A stretch of DNA of 64,000 nucleotides, from positions 77,711,501 to 77,775,500 of the forward strand of contig CP136890.1 in assembly GCA_034359265.1 (NCBI GenBank), written 5' to 3'. The translations under genes and the position numbers were made by a program. The DNA comes from Canna indica. Its lineage: Eukaryota > Streptophyta > Magnoliopsida > Zingiberales > Cannaceae. The notes under the pieces were generated by a model. It was not told where the DNA came from and searched no databases. It saw nothing but the letters and a program-made list of their open reading frames with translations. Positions 1 through 15,170 of this stretch are shown here, piece after piece. Position 1 is the first letter of the stretch. The number at the start of each line of letters is the position of its first letter.

Positions 1-1082
1 GTCCAAATCGATCCAACAATAATATGCAATAAGAGTTCAAAGCAATTTAGAAACAATAACAAGCAAATAGAAGCAAAATGATAAATTTATCATTTTTTCT
101 TAACAATAATTTATCAGCTATAATAGAATCGATCTGACCCAGAATAATATTATTTTATTCTCTAAATCACCATTTAGTTTAGTACAATATAATTTTATAT
201 TATTTAATTATTTATCAAAATAAATTAATAATTTTTACTACGGTATAATATTGAAAAATATAAAAAAATACCAAACAACAACATATTTAAAATCAGACAC
301 TATCATTGCGTTCAACACGTGAAAATCTACAACTTTGATATTTATCACATCTCCATCCGACGAGTCTAAGTCGTTTAAATTAATTATTTTCTAATACTTA
401 AATTATTGTATTTGCAGCTCGCAATTTGTATTGCAAATTTTTTGGACTATAATTTTTGCAATAAATTTCTATAATTAATTAAACAAATGCAATTAAATTT
501 ACAGTATTTGTACTTACGGGCAATCGAACACTCTCCAAAATTTTCATCAATTAATGGCAGACCCCTCGTGATCACCTGATCACAATTTAATTAAAGTTAT
601 ATTTAATTGGAAATCATGTTACTTTGGCACCACCAACCATTTTCTTCTCCTCAACATTAGCTTAAAAAAAAGTGTGCTCAGCATCAGCACCACATGCTGA
701 TGATTTGCATAATAATTAAGTTTAAATTTTTACAAGTTAGAAAAGTATAAAAACTAACTGAGTTATTTAAAAATTTCAACTTTATTAATTCAAGATGTTT
801 GGCAGTACCCTTTCTACAATTAACAAACAAAAAGAGTATTCATGTGATTCAAATTAATTAATTATAGTACAATTTTTAGCTGTACATGTACATGTGTTGC
901 TAAATTGGGGTGGCGGAGGATGGATCCTTTTCCAATATGACTTTTTTGAAAAAAAACACAAAGACAAAGTCTTAAAACATGAATGCAAGTAGACAAACTA
1001 TTTATGGGGCTCAATTATTACAAGGTTAATTAGAAATTAAATCCAAAGTAGGCCAACTGAGGAGGACCACCTCAAAAGTGGA

Positions 1083-1085
<3 letters not shown>
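1..1085. other. AT-rich intergenic DNA
   Basis: Strongly AT-rich with scattered stops in all frames. I see no ORF with family resemblance, no RNA gene and no clear transposon ends. Confidence 0.6.

Positions 1086-1147
<62 letters not shown>
1086..1147. repeat. (TA)n microsatellite
   Basis: About 31 uninterrupted TA units in an AT-rich intergenic setting. Confidence 0.95.
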
Positions 1148-1150
<3 letters not shown>

Positions 1151-1426
1151 GAATCATGTACTACCTAGTGATATTATAAAGTAACATGATATCATTCTAT
1201 TCTTTGTATTTATATATTTACCTGCCAGATTAATAAGGATGAGCGGATTCGAGTATTTTATATTTTACATGATACCCAGACCCTATTTTGTATAGAACTG
1301 GTTTCTAAGTTTTGGAATCGGACCCTATCCTGTTAGAACTTGGAATCAGACCCTATCCTGTTGGAACCTGGAACCAGACCATCTGGTTCCGATTCCGATT
1401 CCGAGTACTCTATTGGAATCTGTCCT

Positions 1427-1595
1427 AGAATTTGTAAATGAACAGGTTCCAACAGGGTACCTTGTTGGAACCTGTTCCCGAACATATAAATGTACAGGTT
1501 CCACATGTTCTAGAATATGTAAATGTACAGATTCCAACAAGGTATCCTATTGAAACCTGTAAATGAACAGGTTCCAAAGTACATATTTCGGGTAC
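1427..1595. repeat. Tandem ~84-bp repeat with 36-bp palindrome
   Basis: Two diverged copies of a unit beginning tagaatttgtaaatg (1427) and tagaatatgtaaatg (about 1511) lie head to tail. The first copy contains a near-perfect palindrome at 1441-1476: 14-bp arms aacaggttccaaca and tgttggaacctgtt around gggtacct. More GGAACCTG-like words, direct and inverted, are scattered from 1290 to 1580. No function is recognised. Confidence 0.7.
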
Positions 1596-1660
1596 CGATT
1601 TCGGTTTCGAGTACCCAATGTGTTGGATTCAAAACTGAAATTAGTTTTAACCGATTCCTA

Positions 1661-2478
1661 AGGGCATGTTTGGTTAGCGAAACCAAGTATGTTTTCATGA
1701 TTTCGATTTCACTGAAACTAAAATTGTTTACGAAAACGTGTTTGGTTCAACGTTTTCATGAAACTGAATCGAAATCAGAATGAAAATGAAATCAATTTTC
1801 TTAATAAAAATGAAAACATCAGAATGTTATTTTCTGTGGTTTCGAGACTGTCGATTTCGTTATCAAAATGAAATGGCAACTTTGTAATTATAAATATTTT
1901 TTTATATAAAATTAATTAATTTTAAAACAAATCAAACTATATTAATTTTTTTAAAATAAAAATTATCATTTTCAACTCAAACTATTATCTTAAATTTATA
2001 AATTAATTAAACCAATTTATATCTAATGGACTCAAACTCAAATTTTAAAATAACTCAATTTTCTTAAAATTAATCTATTTATAATTAACCAAAACTAATT
2101 TTAGATCATTAGACTTATTTTTTTTTGAAATATTATAATAATTATTAATTAATTTTTATATCTAATTGAACGAAAAAATCTCAAACTATCAATAACTTAA
2201 TTAATTAAATATTACAAACATTTTATAACTATATTAGCAAATATTTAATTTTGTAAACTAACTAAACATTAATTACTATTAAAAAAAATTAATATTATTT
2301 TTTATAGCCAAATAAATATTCATCGATTTCAACTAACTATAATTGATATTATTTTCGTTAACCAAACACGTTTTCAGAAAATTGAAAACTAAAAATTAAA
2401 ATCAAATTTTCAAAATTAAAATTTTAATTTCACTAAAATCAAATCAAAAAATAGTTTTCGTTAATCAAATAACACCTA
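1661..2478. mobile_element. Non-autonomous TIR element with nested inner TIR pair
   Basis: The left end reads agggcatgtttggttagcga. The right end, read inverted, is aggtgttatttgattaacga, an imperfect terminal inverted repeat of about 24 bp. A second inverted pair lies inside: gaaaacgtgtttggtt at 1732 and its complement near 2360. The interior is AT-rich and non-coding. The ends resemble hAT-like plant MITEs that begin with an AGGG..GTTTGGTT motif. I could not fix a target-site duplication, so the superfamily is an inference. Confidence 0.55.
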
Positions 2479-4904
2479 AATATTTGTTTGGTTATATATC
2501 TATATACTTAATGGACTCTCACTTGTCAGGGAGTGAGTTGGTAAGCTGTAGGTAGCTTTGCAAGCCTGGCTTTGATGTGAAAATTTAGGTTATGTGCAAG
2601 CTTCCATGCAATTCTATTGCTTTTTCTATTTACTTATTTATTAAAAAAAACTGTTCAAATGATAACAAGTTATATATGTCAACATCACACCAGTTTTACA
2701 ATTAGATTTAAAATAATCTTTAATTTATTTTTCGCCATGTTTCTTTCCATTATTTTATTATCAGCAATAATGATGAATTTACTTCTTTTCTTTTATTATT
2801 ATTATTATTATTTCTTTTTTTAAAAGGGTTAAAATAATATTTAATTTATTTTTTTTGCCTCAATTTGTTTTTTCCATTATTTTATGATCAGCCATAATGA
2901 TGAATTTACTTCTTTTTTTCTTTTTTTAAAGGAGGGGAGAGGGGAATAATGTTTGATTGCTGTAAAATTTGTAATAAAATAAAATTCAATAAATAAGTTG
3001 AAAATAAAAAAAGACATGAAACTAGCTCTATGGTGACTATAAAATTAAATTTTATTTTAATCAAACAAATAAATTTAGTAAATGTTGAAAAATAAGGGAA
3101 TTGATTAAATATATTATCATCAACCACATTTTGGTGTATACTTGCATCCAGCACATGATGAGGACTTTGTACATAGTGGTTTGCTTGTACTTATCAATAT
3201 TGTAGTTGGTGAGATGTAGGCATCAAATTAAGGGACTTGTTCTTTAACAATTAAAGTGTTGTGTTCAACAACACTTAGGTCAACTACTCCATTATTTAAT
3301 TAATTGTGATGGAATGTGATGGAGAGCAGTTACTAGACATAAGCCTATATTAACTTAATTAAATAATAAGCCAGCTTAAGGAATTAATTGTCCATGAATT
3401 ATTCAAACAAAAGAGAATAACTCCCATAATGACTTAATTATACTTTTTTCTCTAAACATGAAAAATTCTAAACCTATAGAATTAGCTTTTCCTACTTTTA
3501 GAACATTTATATTTTGATTAAGTAGTTTGAATTTGCTACTGTCCACGAGCCAAAATTCAAAGGGAAGCTCTTTCAAGTGTGTACAAGTAATCAACCACTT
3601 ATAATTAATTGGTGAAATCTAAGTAGAGTTAATTATGATTTAGAAGAACACTTCAAGAATATAGAAATTAGAAAAGGTATGGTTGCCCAAATCACTTTCA
3701 ATATTAGCCCAACAATTCTTCTTTAAGGATTGTAAACTAAAATAAGCTTACTCAAATTTTGTATGCAAATGAAAATTTTTTGTTTCTAAAAATTGATCAG
3801 ATTGGATGAAATTTGGTTTAAACTATTTAAAATCGATGAAAATTAAATAGAATGATTAATACTGTTTTATTATTATTAAAACCCATATTTCTATATACTT
3901 AATTAATATGTCTAGTAAAAAACTATCATAATTAGTTTGATTAAGACATGCAATGGGTTATTACTTTTTAATTTATAGGGGCACTTTTCTTCATTCATAA
4001 CCAAAAGGGGCATAAATTTGTAGATATTCTACAGGTAGTTGCATGTGAACCATCATCACTTAAGCCTTAAGCACACAATTCTCTCCAATTAGAAGATGAT
4101 TCCAACTCATTCAATTAATCAAGTGGTTCAATCAATCTGGAGTCACTAAATTAATTAGGTCTTTAAGTTGATCATTTCATGGCAAAATCACACACTGGCT
4201 AACTATACATAGAAAACACTAAATATTAAAAAAATCAGCTTTTGATCATGCATGTAGTCAAATTTGGTTGCAAATTCAAATCAGTCAAGCTGACTTTAAG
4301 TGCATGCCTCAGACTCCTTCATTCTCAAGTTTTAAAAGGAAGAAGTCTTTTGCTTCAATTGTATTCAAGCACATTACTTCATCTAATCATCCATTTGTTC
4401 CTTCAATTTGAAGGATTAGACTTAGAAATTAGCATCTCTCTCTCTCTCTATAAATATATATGATCTATAGAATTAACTTGAGGGCAGAGAATGATTGTAA
4501 TTAATTAATTGTGTAAGAGAGATTGACAAGTTTATGGCTTTTTTTTTCTTTTTTTTTTCAGGATATAATGCAAGCTAAGTGAGGCCTATTGAAACTTGAT
4601 GTGTTGGTATGACATTCTTTACAAATTAATTTATATTTATTTGATCCATATTTTATTTTTGTTTGATATCATATTTATCTGTGGAGATAAATTAATCCTC
4701 TTAAATGGATTGCATTAATTCTATAGAAATTGAAAAAAAATTAGAATATGATACAATGGTAACTAGTCATTTGATGGATTGAGTTTAATAAAAAGGTAGA
4801 TTGCCGCGCAATTTCAAACACTTGGTACCAAAAATATTGTGGGATTCAAGTCTAAACTTATCAAATGAGTAGACAACTTTCTATTCTCATAGAGGAATGC
4901 AACT
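2479..4904. other. AT-rich intergenic DNA
   Basis: No gene is supported. It contains a local tandem duplication (2707-2921), short (TTA)n and (TC)n runs, and only short ORFs without family resemblance. Confidence 0.5.
2707..2921. repeat. ~90-bp sequence duplicated in tandem
   Basis: Two diverged copies (about 2707-2795 and 2829-2921) share the word order ttaaaataat, taatttattt, tccattatttta, atcagc, ataatgatgaatttacttc. A (TTA)n and poly-T stretch separates them. Confidence 0.75.
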
Positions 4905-5163
4905 ATACTATATATGGAGCCCGACCCCGATAGGAATTAATTATATAAAACCCCTTATAAGAGTGAATCTAATCTTATTATGATTGAATTAACTTATATC
5001 ATTAAAGTTAAACCCAAAGTAAGAGTAAATTTGTATTGCAAAAGATGAAGTTAACCTAAAACTTTTATTTTAGGTTCAGTCTTAATGATGCTAGCTGGTT
5101 CAATCATGTGTGGAGTTTCATAAAAATTTCTACGGAGTCCGGCTCCATAGTATAGTATATATA
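4905..5163. mobile_element. MITE family M, copy A
   Basis: The left end has actatactatatatggagcc. The right end read inverted has atactatactatggagccgg followed by a tract also found in the other copies (ctccgtagaaatttttatg). The interior carries 'gaatctaatctt' and 'ttaggttcagtcttaatgatg' motifs seen in the copies at 10614 and 62808. It is non-coding and about 260 bp. The TSD is not resolved. Confidence 0.6.
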
Positions 5164-7566
5164 TTTGTAGAGTCATACACTTTTAGAATCTTTGATTTTA
5201 AATATATGATTATTGTTGTTGCGTTGGAAAAAATGTATTTAATTTCAATTTAGTGAACAAGGTCATTGAGATGTTGGCTCTATGAAACTTTACCGTCTAC
5301 ACAAGTAAAATGCATGTGCAAAGATAAGAAGGAATCCAATTGCTAGCTTTAAGAAACCTCCAGTACGTGTTCTCTTTTCTTCTCAGAAGAATAAGAACTT
5401 GAGCATTTACACATTCAACTTGACTTCTCTTTTAAAGGATGGAGAGACAGTACATTTTAGTGGTATTTGGCATATAGAGAGGAATAGGATATATATTAAT
5501 GTTCACCTATTATATGATTAATTATATATTAATTAAGTTAATCATGCCCCTTAATTATTGATGAAGGAACTTTCGCCATTGATCAACACACCAATCAAAG
5601 AAGACCATACGAATTAGTCCTATGACCTCAAACGAGATAGGGTTATTCAAATTTATTGAACTTGGGCTATCGATCTAACTCGGGTTATCAGCAATTCATC
5701 ACTACCTCAAACAACATGCAAGAGGGTAGTGATATGTCGAAAATATTCAAATAATCCCCCAATTAATCATCGTTTCATATGCATAGCCATGACAAGCTAA
5801 CACTTGATCTTTGCAACTCTTTGAGATCATTCCTCTTATTTAAACATTTGCTCACTCTATTGTAGTTAAAATATTTGCCAACTTAAACACAAGGCAACAA
5901 ATGCACGAGGACAATTGCTAGGTATATCATATCTTTTCTTACAAGAGTTAGGATCAATCTACTAAAACTGAAAGCAAGAGGGATATCTATCATAATCAGA
6001 GTGCGCATAATCGGGAGGGTGCTTGTCGACTTTGCCTATTAATTGAATGCCCTACTTATCACTTTCTTTTGGAGGGGATGATATGATTTATAGGTAATAA
6101 CAGTATGATTATAATTTGTTGGATAATAAAAAATGATTTTTTAAAAAAGGAGAGCTAGAAATGATTAAAGCCATAGCAACCATAAAAGGCGTGGAATTAT
6201 TTTGGTCATATGCTAAATGTCATATAGCTAGTGATGTCCATTTTGACTTTATATAGAACATATAGTCTTACTTGATATAGTTGACTTTTATATATATATA
6301 TATATAGTCACATGCCATTTGGTGCATGCTTTCTTTCTATTCAACTTTGCACATGCTTTTGCCCTCCAATTCCGGGCTCTGAAACCCTAATTGAAATTTT
6401 GAGCTGATAAAAGTTTTGGATTCATGGCTTTCCATTTTGACAAGCGAGCAATTGAAATCAAAGACTTGGATTGCAATAAAGCAGAATTGCTTTACTCGAG
6501 CATGAAACTTGCAAGCTGTATGTGAGACAATCCAATTGCACACTTTTGCATTAATCAACGCCATACTTCAACTTGAACCTTCAACACTAAACTTTTTACA
6601 CACACATATATAGCATAATGCAATGTGTTGGGTTTTTCTATTTTTTTTCAACACTAGAATTTTTGAGTTTTTCTATTTTTTCTTGTGAAGATGATGAATT
6701 GTTATATATTTTTATTTTATAAAAAATCAAAATTGGCTAGGGTTGGATTGGATTAGAGTAGATTGATTTTGATATTTTTTTTACAATTTGTCTGTATTGT
6801 ATTTTTTAAATCAAAATTATTTTTAGGTCAGAAATTTTTATTTTTGAAATAAGATTTGATATATTCTCATTGTTGTTTTCAGAAAAAAAGAAGAAAAAGT
6901 GGTAAACAAAAGTTGTAAGTTAGTTGGTAATAATTATCTTCCACATGTTTGATGTGATTGTAGTTTGATTCTTTCTATCAAATCATTAATTAATGCACAA
7001 GGAAACTGTTGAAGTCCCATGCTAATTAATATTGTCGGCTAGTGGTTGACTTGAGCTCAGCCTCTTGACATCTAAACTCACTGGGCTTTCTCTTCCATTA
7101 TCTGATTCATTTCAAAAAGAGTTTTCTCAAGAAAACAATTGAATATCAATTACATCAAGACAAAGATTAAATCCAAGGATTTCAAAGGGTTGATATTTGT
7201 CTGTTGGATTGCAAAATACAGTGGGTTAAATTATAAAACAAAGACTAAAAAAGTATTTTTAAAAATTACTTAATCTTGGCAGTAGTCAGTATTTTTTGAT
7301 TCAAAACTCCAGCAAACCAAAAACAAGATAATTTTTTTGTCAAATTTTCCTCCATTCTCGAGTCCAGGTAGATTCAACAAGATCCATACAGAAAATCAAA
7401 TGGAGGCATTCAGTTTTGCAACCAAATTTCCAAGTTGAAGTTTAAGCTTAACTTTATCACAACATTAATATATAGCTGGTGATTAGTTTAAACTTTAAAC
7501 TGAGTTAATTGTTTGTCTTGAGTAACAAAATCCCTATTTGTTTGTCTTCCTCCTCATGAATTCTAT
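5164..7566. other. AT-rich intergenic DNA, 3' flank of the beta-glucosidase gene
   Basis: No coding feature is supported. It has a short (TA)n run near 6290 and many short stop-interrupted ORFs. The first 100-200 bases next to 7567 should hold the 3' UTR and polyadenylation region of the minus-strand beta-glucosidase gene, but no single signal stands out. Confidence 0.5.
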
Positions 7567-10438
<2,872 letters not shown>

Positions 10439-10547
10439 GACCAATGCCGGATTAATTGCAGGAATAGATCTCCAACGGCGCTTTCAATTGAAAGGTAGAA
10501 GACAAGCAACGTGCGAATGGCAATCACGTCGCTGCTAATAGCGACAT

Positions 10548-10563
10548 GCACGTGCGAGGTCAA
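10548..10563 (-). promoter_or_regulatory. G-box-like and W-box-like motifs upstream of beta-glucosidase
   Basis: The palindrome gcacgtgc (10548-10555) contains the CACGTG G-box core. The adjacent minus-strand TTGACC (10558-10563) matches the WRKY W-box core. They lie 110-125 bp upstream of the start codon. These are short motifs that can occur by chance, so a regulatory role is an inference. Confidence 0.35.
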
Positions 10564-10613
10564 CGAATATGTCGAAGCAAGCGCTGCTTGATGTGGTGAA
10601 AAGAATAAAACTT

Positions 10614-10830
10614 TGATGGAGCCCGGCTCAAAATTTCCATGAAGCTCCTCCCACCAGTGAATCTAAATTTATTAATATAATTTATACTGAATTTAAAAGA
10701 AGAGTGAACCTATATTATAAACGAATGAATTTAATATTTTCACTTTAAATTTAATATTAATGATTTTAAATTTAATATTAATAAATTTAGTTTCATTTAT
10801 AGGAGGGACTCCATAAAATTTTTATTTAGA
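10614..10830. mobile_element. MITE family M, copy B, in the beta-glucosidase promoter region
   Basis: It starts tgatggagcccggctc and ends (inverted) aattttatggagtccctcc. Its interior (cgaatgaatttaatatttt, cactttaaatttaatatta) matches copy C at 62808 word for word with point changes. It begins 176 bp upstream of the beta-glucosidase ATG. No TSD is resolved. Confidence 0.65.
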
Positions 10831-11024
10831 TGAAAACTATAATTAAGCGTATTAAGATATTGACAGTATTTAATTGTGTGTGCTTTTATAAAAGGGAGGA
10901 AATCAAACAGAGGGTTTCTGAATTCTGAAGCAATCACGGATTACGGCAGATAGCACCAAGTTCTTATTACATTAAATGCATATATAAACATATTTGAATA
11001 CGAAGTAATTACTGTGTGCTTCAA

Positions 11025-11389
11025 CTGTTGGGAAACTTAAGTTGTCCCACAAATTTTTGTACTATTGTAGTAATCAAGAATGTTGTATGTACTATTGTAG
11101 TTTAAGTAACACTAAATCTCCCACCTCAAATTCTATTTTTATTCCTTCAGCATCAGAAAAATATTTCATTCTCACGAGCTTGAACTAATGCTTTATCTAT
11201 CAGGTAATGCTTTATCTACTGTGTCAATGAGAATAGTGCTTTTTTTTTCATAGGGCAGTAGTCGAGGTGGAAGTCTTCCATAAACTACTTGAAAGGTGAC
11301 CCGCTAGTTGGTTCGAGAGCTAGTGTTAATTATAGGATTATTTTGTCCAAGGAAACCACACAACCTATTTCTTTGATTGGTTAGATAGG
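11025..11389 (-). pseudogene. Gypsy integrase C-terminus, decayed
   Basis: Reading minus strand away from the copia insertion, the sequence gives VVWFPWTK then, after a frameshift, VTFQVVYGRLPPRLL and further on FEVGDLVLLKLQ. These match the C-terminal part of gypsy integrases (W-PWAE-YNTS, TPFxxxYGRxPP, GDLVxLKLQ). Several stops and at least one frameshift are present. The reading continues that of 37216-37562, which places the copia insertion inside the integrase. Confidence 0.7.
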
Positions 11390-11511
11390 AGGAAAAATAT
11401 TATGAGAAACTTCCTGATGTGGTAGACCTCCCTTATCATTTATATTTATATAATGACCATATGAATTATCTCACATGAGACTAAATATAAATGTCCTAAT
11501 TACTCATAACA
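11390..11511 (-). repeat. 3' LTR of the copia element
   Basis: Aligns with 37073-37215 along its length (gaggtctaccac, tatataaatat, aggacattt in order), with a deletion of about 20 bp and substitutions. It starts TGTTATGAG on the minus strand, just after the polypurine tract. Confidence 0.85.
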
Positions 11512-12958
11512 TTCTCTCTCAAGCTGGGGCATAAATATCATAAAGTTCGAGCTTGTTACAAATATACTCAATCATTGGACAACGGAGAAATTTAATCAAT
11601 ACATCAACTAACTGGTCAATGAAATTCACAAATGATATTATAATTTTTTTAGACTGCACATTTTCTCTAATGAAATGACAATCAATCTCTATATGTTTTG
11701 TTCTCTCATAAAAAATTGGATTAAAAGTTATAAGTATAGCAATTTTATTATCACAATATAACTTCATAGGCTCAGGATGCTTGAATTCCAACTCTGTCAT
11801 TATTTGCTTCACCCACATCAGTTCACAAGTAGCCATTGCCATAGCCCTGTACTCAGCCTCTGCGCTTGATCTTGCTACAACATTTTACTTGTTTACTTTT
11901 CCATAAGATTAGATTTCGTCCAAGAAGAACACAAAAGTCGGATGTAGATCGTTGATCAATGGGTGCACCTGCCCGATCCGCGTTTGTATATGTCGTTACT
12001 CGAAGATGATTTTCACCATGATATATAAGCCTTTACCAGGAGCCGCCTTAATACAGTGAACTACTCTCAAAGCTGCCTCCCAATGATCCTCGCAAGGAGT
12101 CTCAAGAAATTGGCTAATCACACTAACAACAAATAAAATATCAAGTCTAGTAATCATGAGATTGTTGAGTTGTCCAACTATCCTGCGATATTTTCCTGGG
12201 TCAGATAAAGGCTCCCCCTGACCAGGTAGTAGCTTGACATTACAATCCATAAGTGAGTCAACTGGTTTGGCTCCTAGCATACCAGTGCCCTTGAGTATAT
12301 CAAGTGCATACTTTCTCTGTGATATAAATATCCTTCCTTCAGATCGTGCTATCTCGATGCCCAGAAAATATCTCAAGTTCACCAAGTTTTTTGTTTGAAA
12401 TTGTTGATGCAAATAGACTTTTAGTCTCCTAATCCCCTTGATGTCATCACTTGTGATAATTATATCATCAACATAAGCAATAAAGAGTATTCGTTTTTCC
12501 ATAGAATGAACTGAGGTAGAAGGCCGATGATCTGAAACGCATCTAACCATGCCAAACTCAAGTAGGGCAAATCGAGCTGAATTTCTCAAACCAAGCTCTC
12601 GGAAATTGCTTCAGACCATATATAGATTTCTTCAATCGGCACACTAGTCTCGACTCCCCCTAAGCAAACAAAACTTGGTGGTTGCTCCATAAATACCTAA
12701 TCATCAATGTCATCGTGGAGGAATGCATTTTTGATGTCCAACTAATGAAGTGGCCAATTAAAAGTGGCAGCCATAGCAAGAAATAGATGAATAGAAGCAA
12801 AGTATCCATATAATCCACATCATAAATCTGAGTGTAACCCTTGGCTACCAATCGAGCCTTAAGCCTATGAACAAAACCATCATGCGAGGTCTTTACAGTG
12901 TAAACTCATTTGCAGCCAACTGCAGATTTGCTTGGAGGAAGAGGAACTAAATCCCACG
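11512..12958 (-). pseudogene. Copia reverse transcriptase and RNase H
   Basis: From high to low coordinate the minus strand reads the RT start (SAVGCK, LVAKGYTQI; W/VY region), LDIKNAFLHGDL-like remnants with frameshifts, the catalytic AYVDDIIITSDD block (12470-12420), the LRYFLGIEIAR block, and then RNase H (ELMWVKQ, LYCDNKIAI, RTKHIEIDCHFIRE, QLVDVLIK) down to 11519. Stops and frameshifts split it. The reading resumes upstream at 26049-26177, beyond element B. Confidence 0.85.
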
Positions 12959-14579
12959 TGTTGGTGAAATGACCACACTAGAAGGGGGGTGAATAGTATG
13001 TTATCTAAATCTTTTTACCTAAATTCTATTTTAATCGTTTCTTGAACTACTTAGGCAAATTGTAATTTATCTACTAAATGCGAAAGCGATAATAAAATAG
13101 TTAAACACAAACAAAGATAGCAATGCTAACACAATGAGATTTATAGTGGTTCAGCCCCAATGCCTATTCCACTACCTAAGCACTCCGCTTAGGATTTCCA
13201 AACTAAACTTTACTAGATTAATCTTGTTTCCCTTACAACGAGGACTTTGACATACCCGAAGAGTCTCGCTCTCAACTTAAGGCACTTCCACACCCGGAAG
13301 TCTCTGCCTTCTTACCGAGAGTACTCTTCCACCTCAACCTAAGGGATAACTCAAATAATCCTAGTAAACTAAGTTTACATCGATGGAATTAAGCCTCAAT
13401 ACAAAGGCAACCACTCAATTTTAAGACCTAACAACCGAGGACTTTACAAGCTCAAATACAATGAAATAAATCACAAAAATACATAAATAATGGAGAAAAT
13501 AAATAATACAACAAATACTTAGCTTCAAACACAAGTCCTAGTTTCTCTTGATGCCTCAATGATGAATCGTTCAAAGCTTGAAGGCAAGATCAATGATGTA
13601 TCATGGAAAGTAGGGTTATCAAAGGGATGAATCAAGAAATGCTTAGAGAATGATCAAGAATGTCTCAATGGAAGCTTGGATTCTAGGTGGAAGGCTTGCT
13701 AAGGCTTCTATTTATAAGCCTTGAGGAGATGGTATGAAATAGACACCTCAACGGGCGAAAAACTAGACGTTTCTGCCATCCGGTCGCAGGTCCCACTACT
13801 AGAAATTGGGTCTTCAGCAACGACTATCAGCAACGGCCGCTCAAGCCATTGCTATTTGCAACGACGTTCTTATGATCGCTCAAGCTGTTGCAGATATGCT
13901 GTATCTATAACGGCATTCTAACGGACATGCGAGCCATTGCAGATATTAATTACCTTAGCAATGACTTTCTAACGGACACGTTAGCCGTTGCTGATGATAA
14001 ACTTATCAACAACGACGTTCTAACGGTTAAGTCAGCCGTTGTTGATAAATTTATATAGGGCACGCGATCGCGCCCGCCCCCTTCTTCCTCTTCCTCTGTT
14101 GCCGAAACCCTAACATCGCCGCCGAGCTACCGCTGCCGACGCCGCCGCGCCGTCCTCGATCATCGATTTCGACCGTCGATTCTCCGTCTGTTCCAGGTAT
14201 TTCTCGCCGCCCCGCCTTCCCCATTGATTCCTAGGTATAATTCCGGTCAAAACCTTATTTTTAGGGTTTCGGTCGGCGACCGACGGCTGGTGGCCGCCGT
14301 CGGACCTTATATAGTGTCCGGACACTGGACGCCGGCGTTGGAGTCCACCAGACGCAATTATTTATTTAATTATTTAATTGTTAATTAATTGTTTAGATTA
14401 ATTATTTAATTTGTTAGATTAATTTTTAGGGTTTAGATTAATTGTTATGATTTAGATTAATTGTTAGAGTTTAGATTAATTTAGTTAGATTAATATTTAA
14501 TAATTATAGGTTAATTATTTAAATTAGTTAAAATATTGTAGATTAATATTAATTAATTAGTTAAAATGTTAACTAGTCT

Positions 14580-14715
14580 GGAGTTGTCCTCAGTGGACTC
14601 GCACCGAAATCGTCCACTTCGGACTTGCGTCGAAGTCGCGTGTCCATTTCGGACTCCCGCCGAAATCGTCTAATTTGGACTCGTGTCGGAATTGTCCACT
14701 ATGGACTCGAACTGA
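14580..14715. repeat. ~26-bp tandem repeats, CACTA-1 leader
   Basis: Imperfect tandem units of the type gtccacttcggactcgcgcc followed by gaaatc. The same array occurs at 20340-20495 and, inverted, at 33735-33850. Position and repetition suggest transposase-binding motifs (inference). Confidence 0.7.
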
Positions 14716-14950
14716 CTCGAAATATTTAGAAAATAATCATCCATCCGACAAGTTGATACGTTTCACGTACGCATCGACGAGTCAGATATGATTTAGCAAA
14801 ACCTTAGATCCGTTCGGGGGTTGTATGTTTGTGTAAAAGAAGTAGATGATCGTTTATACGACGTACAACCCTTGAATTATCCCTGATTGGACAATTTGGA
14901 AATATAGTTATTTGTATTGCACTTACATTTTTCTTTTAATCGTTAACTTA

Positions 14951-15047
14951 TTCTAAATTTCGGCAGCATCTCTCTTGTTCTCCGATACGCGCCCAGATGA
15001 TATGCGTATTCGGAGAACTTTAGGGAGATGCTGCCAAAATTTAGAAT
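14951..15047. repeat. Conserved palindrome P, copy 1 (CACTA-1 leader)
   Basis: Arms of about 40 bp: left contains cggcagcatctctcttgttc and tccgatacgc; right is its imperfect complement. The loop is gcccagatgatat. It lies about 125 bp before the transposase ATG and is shared with CACTA-2 and CACTA-3. Confidence 0.85.
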
Positions 15048-15170
15048 GAAGTTAGCGGTTAAAAGAAATATTTAGTGCAATATGAATAACATAAATCCCG
15101 AATGGAATAGGACTATCTCACTTAAAGGCATTAATCAAAGAAATGGTCATTGATTGATAGAATCATGTCG

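Noticed and set aside
10840..11025. Possible 3' LTR of the gypsy element
   Set aside because: It has a TATA-like word but no alignment to the 5' LTR pieces at 40468-40640, 41154-41266 or 51063-51199.
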